Source: Myxococcales bacterium (GTDB lineage: Bacteria; Myxococcota; Bradymonadia; REDH01). From it: DNA of 8,996 nucleotides. The notes under the pieces were generated by a model. That model saw only the letters and a program-made list of their open reading frames with translations. It was not told the DNA's origin and searched no databases. A program made the translations under genes and the position numbers. Below, in pieces: positions 6,665-8,996 of this stretch. Location: NCBI GenBank assembly GCA_018970625.1, contig JAGWVZ010000119.1:1-8996 (forward strand). The letters are read 5' to 3'. Numbering within the stretch: the first letter of the stretch is position 1; each line of letters opens with the position of its first letter.

Positions 6665-7323
6665 ACTGGCAGGGCGTTGCGACGGCGTGGCGAGGCGGCT
6701 GGATTCGGGCGTTGTTGCGCGACCTGTTCAAGCGATTGCTCGACATCGCGGCATCGTCATGCGCTCTGATCGTGCTCTCGCCCGTTCTGGTGCTGATCGT
6801 GGTGGCCGAGCTGTGGTTTCATGGCTGGCCGCCGGTGTTCACGCAGATTCGGCCGGGTCAGCATGGCAAACCGTTTCGCCTGATCAAGTTTCGCTCGATG
6901 ACCAATGAACGGGGACCGGACGGAGAGCTGCTGCCCGATGCGGAGCGCCTGACGGCGTTCGGTCGCAAACTGCGGTCCACGAGTCTGGATGAGCTGCCCG
7001 AGTTCTGGAATGTGCTGCGCGGCCAGATGACGCTTGTGGGTCCACGTCCGCTGCTGATGCGCTATCTGAGCCGGTACACGCCGGAGCAGGCGAAGCGCAA
7101 CGACGTACGCCCGGGGCTAACGGGCTGGACGGCGGTGAATGGCCGAAACACAGCGTGCTGGGAAGACCGGTTTGCCATGGATAGCTGGTACGTCGAGAAC
7201 AGGACCACTCGGCTGGACCTGTTGATTCTGCTGAAGACTGTTCGTACGATACTGATTCGCGAAGGCGTTTCGCACGCTGGACACGAGACCATGCCAGAGT
7301 TCATGGGCAGTGCTGGAAGGTGA
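6661..7323 (+). CDS. Polyprenyl-phosphate sugar-1-phosphate transferase (PglC-like small PGT)
   Basis: Membrane enzyme that transfers a sugar-1-phosphate from a UDP-sugar to undecaprenyl phosphate, committing the first sugar of a repeat unit on the cytoplasmic face. Seen: [20 protein letters not shown] and following (residues 24-50), the single re-entrant membrane helix with the Ser40-Pro41 break; PVFTQIRPG (58-66); FRLIKFRSM (72-80); [20 protein letters not shown] (106-125) with the Asp110-Glu111 catalytic dyad; VGPRPLL (126-132); [14 protein letters not shown] (150-163); and the C-terminal [12 protein letters not shown]. 220 aa, the size of the minimal monotopic PglC class, without the extra N-terminal helices of WbaP-type enzymes. 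ATG 6661 overlaps the epimerase stop (ATGA), with GGAG at 6650-6653 as ribosome site. The donor could be UDP-GalA, UDP-GalNAcA or a diamino sugar; the PglC class often uses N-acetylated amino sugars. Very sure of family. Confidence 0.94.
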   Translation: MNWQGVATAWRGGWIRALLRDLFKRLLDIAASSCALIVLSPVLVLIVVAELWFHGWPPVFTQIRPGQHGKPFRLIKFRSMTNERGPDGELLPDAERLTAFGRKLRSTSLDELPEFWNVLRGQMTLVGPRPLLMRYLSRYTPEQAKRNDVRPGLTGWTAVNGRNTACWEDRFAMDSWYVENRTTRLDLLILLKTVRTILIREGVSHAGHETMPEFMGSAGR

Positions 7324-7389
7324 CTCCGCCCTGCCCCGTAACGCGACACAGAGCCGTCTGCTGCACCTGAAGGCAACCGCCGGAGTCCC

Positions 7390-8613
7390 ATGAACACGAG
7401 CTCGTCATATCGCGCGCTGGCCATTGCAGGTGGGACGCCCGTCCGTCAGGGTCCCATCGCCCCCTGGCCGTATTTCGAGGCCGATGAGATTGAAGCAGCG
7501 ACCGAGGTGCTGCGTTCGGGCAAAGTGAACTACTGGACCGGGACGGAGTGCCGTAGTTTTGAGAAGGAGTATGCCACGTACCTGGGCGTGCCGCACACGA
7601 TTGCGCTTACGAATGGGACTGTTTCGCTGGAGTTAATGCTTCGGGTGTGGGGAATTGGGCCTGGTGACGAGGTCATTACTACTCCGCGGACCTTTGTAGG
7701 CACCGCCGCAGCGATCGTGTCCGTGGGCGCCACGCCGGTGTTTGCGGATGTGGATCGTGACAGCCAGCTGATTACGCCGGCGGGTATCGAGGCCGTGTTG
7801 ACGCCCAGAACACGGGCGATTCTGCCGGTGCATCTGGCGGGCTGGGTGGCCGATATGGACGGCATTATGGCTCTGGCCGAGCGGCACGGGCTGTATGTGC
7901 TCGAGGATTGTGCGCAGAGCCATGGCGCGACTTGGCGTGGGCAGCATGCGGGTACCATTGGTCACGCTGGGTCGTGGTCGTTTTGTCAGGACAAGATTCT
8001 GACGACAGGCGGTGAAGGTGGTCTGGTGTCGATGCGCGACGAGGCGTGGTTTCGAGCGGCGTGGGCGTACAAGGACCATGGCAAGTCTTGGGAAGCGGTG
8101 TACGAACGACAGCATGCGCCGGGCTTTCGCTGGCTGGTGGAGAGCTTTGGGACGAACTGGCGCATGACGGAGTTTCAGGGCGCGATTGGGCGCCGAATTT
8201 TGTCGAAGCTGGATGACTGGGTTGCACGCCGCCGCACGCATGCGGAGTACCTCCACGCGCAGCTGAAAGATGTTCAGGGGCTACGCATTCCCATGCCGCC
8301 GGCGCATGTTGGGCATGCGTGGTACAAGTTCTATGCTTTTGTGGAACCCGAGCTGCTGGCGACTGGCTGGACGCGCGACCGAATCGCCGAGGCTGTGGCC
8401 GCTGAAGGTGTGCCGTGCTTTTCGGGGAGCTGCAGCGAGATCTATCTGGAGAAGGCGTTCCCGGAGTCGATGCGCCCGGCCGAACGTCTGCCGGTCGCGC
8501 GCGAGCTGGGCGACACGTCGCTGATGCTGCTGGTTCACCCGACGTTGAGCCTGGCAGACATGGCGCAGTTTGCCGAGGCAGTGGCGAAGGTCATGCGGGT
8601 GGCGGTGGACTGA
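7390..8613 (+). CDS. DegT/DnrJ/EryC1/StrS-family PLP aminotransferase
   Basis: PLP-dependent sugar aminotransferase, expected to place an amino group (usually from glutamate) on a keto sugar nucleotide. Seen: N-terminal WPYFEADEIEAATEVLRSG (26-44); WTGTECRSFEKEYATYLG (49-66); phosphate loop ALTNGTVSLEL (72-82); DEVITTPRTFVGTAAAIV (93-110); VLEDCAQSHGA (170-180) with Asp173, expected to face the pyridine nitrogen; and SFCQDKILTTGGEGG with the Schiff-base Lys202. A C-terminal domain runs to about 400. At 407 aa it is somewhat longer than many family members (about 370-390). GGAG at 7382-7385 lies four bases before the ATG. It follows the PglC-like gene by 66 bp on the same strand, so is probably co-transcribed. 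No 4,6-dehydratase or keto-sugar-forming gene lies in the window, so its substrate must come from elsewhere or from an unrecognised step. Family certain; product unknown. Confidence 0.92.
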   Translation: MNTSSSYRALAIAGGTPVRQGPIAPWPYFEADEIEAATEVLRSGKVNYWTGTECRSFEKEYATYLGVPHTIALTNGTVSLELMLRVWGIGPGDEVITTPRTFVGTAAAIVSVGATPVFADVDRDSQLITPAGIEAVLTPRTRAILPVHLAGWVADMDGIMALAERHGLYVLEDCAQSHGATWRGQHAGTIGHAGSWSFCQDKILTTGGEGGLVSMRDEAWFRAAWAYKDHGKSWEAVYERQHAPGFRWLVESFGTNWRMTEFQGAIGRRILSKLDDWVARRRTHAEYLHAQLKDVQGLRIPMPPAHVGHAWYKFYAFVEPELLATGWTRDRIAEAVAAEGVPCFSGSCSEIYLEKAFPESMRPAERLPVARELGDTSLMLLVHPTLSLADMAQFAEAVAKVMRVAVD

Positions 8614-8661
8614 TCGGGCTGGCGCGGGTTGACGGCCACGCAGCGATGGCTGGACGGCAAG

Positions 8662-8687
8662 CAGGCGGCGGCATTGTAAGCCGCCTG
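8662..8687 (+). terminator. Stem-loop after the aminotransferase gene, without T-run
   Basis: Perfect 8-bp arms CAGGCGGC (8662-8669) and GCCGCCTG (8680-8687) with a 10-nt loop, 49 bases after the stop codon. No T-run follows, so it is at most a weak or factor-dependent terminator, or a 3'-end-protecting hairpin. Confidence 0.4.
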
Positions 8688-8751
8688 ACTCATGTATTCC
8701 GTGAACCACAGACAGATGCAAAGTGCGCAAGCAACGGGGCTTGTCGCAGGT

Positions 8752-8771
8752 ACCTGTAAACATTTACAAGT
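8752..8771 (+). promoter_or_regulatory. 20-bp dyad resembling a lux box / LacI-family operator, with weak promoter downstream
   Basis: ACCTGTAAA-CA-TTTACAAGT is an inverted repeat with nine pairing positions per arm, one mismatch and a two-base centre. The outer positions fit the LuxR-type box pattern (RNSTGYA...TRCASRT) except one, while the inner TGTAAA-CA-TTTACA also fits LacI-family operators. A perfect 10-bp palindrome CAGGTACCTG (8747-8756) overlaps its left arm, giving a third half-site. A weak promoter TTGTCG (8775-8780), 16-bp spacer, CTTAAT (8797-8802) begins 3 bp after the dyad, where an activator would bind. The dyad is seen directly; the regulator is inferred. Confidence 0.4.
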
Positions 8772-8893
8772 TTCTTGTCGATGCGAACACGTACGTCTTA
8801 ATGACATCATGTGTCCCGTTGATATGCGCATGTGTGTCTTTGCGAAAAAGATGGTCAGCTCAGTGAAAGTCGAGCCTGGCTACTCGCTTTTCA

Positions 8894-8923
8894 TTGTGAT
8901 ACGTGCATGCATGTATTTATATC
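8894..8923 (+). promoter_or_regulatory. Candidate sigma70 promoter with dyad in the spacer
   Basis: TTGTGA (8894-8899) as -35, and TTATAT (8917-8922) at 17-bp spacing or TATATC (8918-8923) at 18 bp as -10. The spacer contains an 18-bp near-perfect dyad at 8899-8916, ATAC-GTGCATGCA-TGTAT, with one mismatched pair and centred on TGCATGCA. A repressor bound there would block RNA polymerase. Matches to consensus are moderate, and the downstream gene is outside the window. Confidence 0.35.
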
Positions 8924-8996
8924 GTGTTGTTCGCAAAGTTCAGGAGCTCACTGAGGGCGATTCACCATCCCGTCCCGGCGCTCTAACGCATTGACG

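Larger units (their letters stand above)
8614..8996. other. Intergenic/regulatory region after the polysaccharide operon
   Basis: Roughly 380 bases visibly less GC-rich than the genes before it, especially from about 8690. It holds a hairpin after the aminotransferase, two nested operator-like dyads and a promoter-like sequence, listed separately. No convincing gene: an open plus-strand frame spans 8692-8994, but its product is Cys/Met/Val-rich with no recognisable family, and it runs through the dyads. The region probably controls a plus-strand unit beginning beyond 8996. Confidence 0.6.

Noticed and set aside
8692..8994. Plus-strand open frame of 100 codons at the right end
   Set aside because: It has no family resemblance, an unusual Cys/Met/Val content and no clear ribosome site, and it passes through the operator-like dyads and promoter; treated as non-coding.
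1..8996. CRISPR arrays, tRNA or rRNA genes, phage attachment sites, riboswitches
   Set aside because: No regularly spaced repeats, cloverleaf-like sequences, rRNA segments or known aptamer patterns were seen on either strand by eye.

Overview
The window is GC-rich, densely coded DNA of proteobacterial character, most likely gammaproteobacterial. This is inferred from base composition, gene types and codon use; there is no rRNA or tRNA to fix the taxon. It has an accessory left end, a two-gene redox module, a four-gene surface-polysaccharide operon and a less GC-rich regulatory region at the right end.

Left end (1-2060). A GTG-started gene (103-1134, +) encodes a protein with a PD-(D/E)XK-type nuclease signature, a coiled-coil middle and an unassigned C-terminal part. 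Converging on it is a REP-associated tyrosine transposase (RAYT, Y1/HUH type; 1131-1655, -) interrupted by one in-frame TGA. The two stop codons share a single CTAG. The roughly 400 bases upstream of the transposase hold a degenerate direct repeat, a repeated 12-mer and a 9-bp-stem palindrome followed by GGGGTTTTT. This is probably the remains of a RAYT-associated repeat neighbourhood.

Redox module (2061-4060, +). A small protein resembling the N-terminal helical part of long-chain alcohol oxidases overlaps by ATGA with a GMC-family flavin oxidoreductase that carries a CxxCxxCxxxC motif. The pair probably forms a two-subunit alcohol or sterol dehydrogenase.

Polysaccharide operon (about 4338-8613, +). 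In order: a UDP-N-acetylhexosamine 6-dehydrogenase (TviB/WbpO type), a UDP-glucuronate-4-epimerase-like protein, a PglC-like sugar-1-phosphate transferase to a polyprenyl phosphate, and a DegT/DnrJ/EryC1/StrS PLP aminotransferase. Together they would make UDP-activated uronic or amino sugars and load the first sugar-phosphate on the membrane lipid carrier for a capsule, exopolysaccharide or O-unit. The rest of such a locus (glycosyltransferases, flippase, polymerase or exporter) is not in the window and would be expected downstream.

Right end (8614-8996). No convincing gene. It holds a hairpin after the aminotransferase, a 20-bp dyad resembling a LuxR-type box or a LacI-family operator, and a sigma70-like promoter whose spacer is itself a near-perfect dyad. 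This looks like the control region of a transcription unit starting beyond the window.
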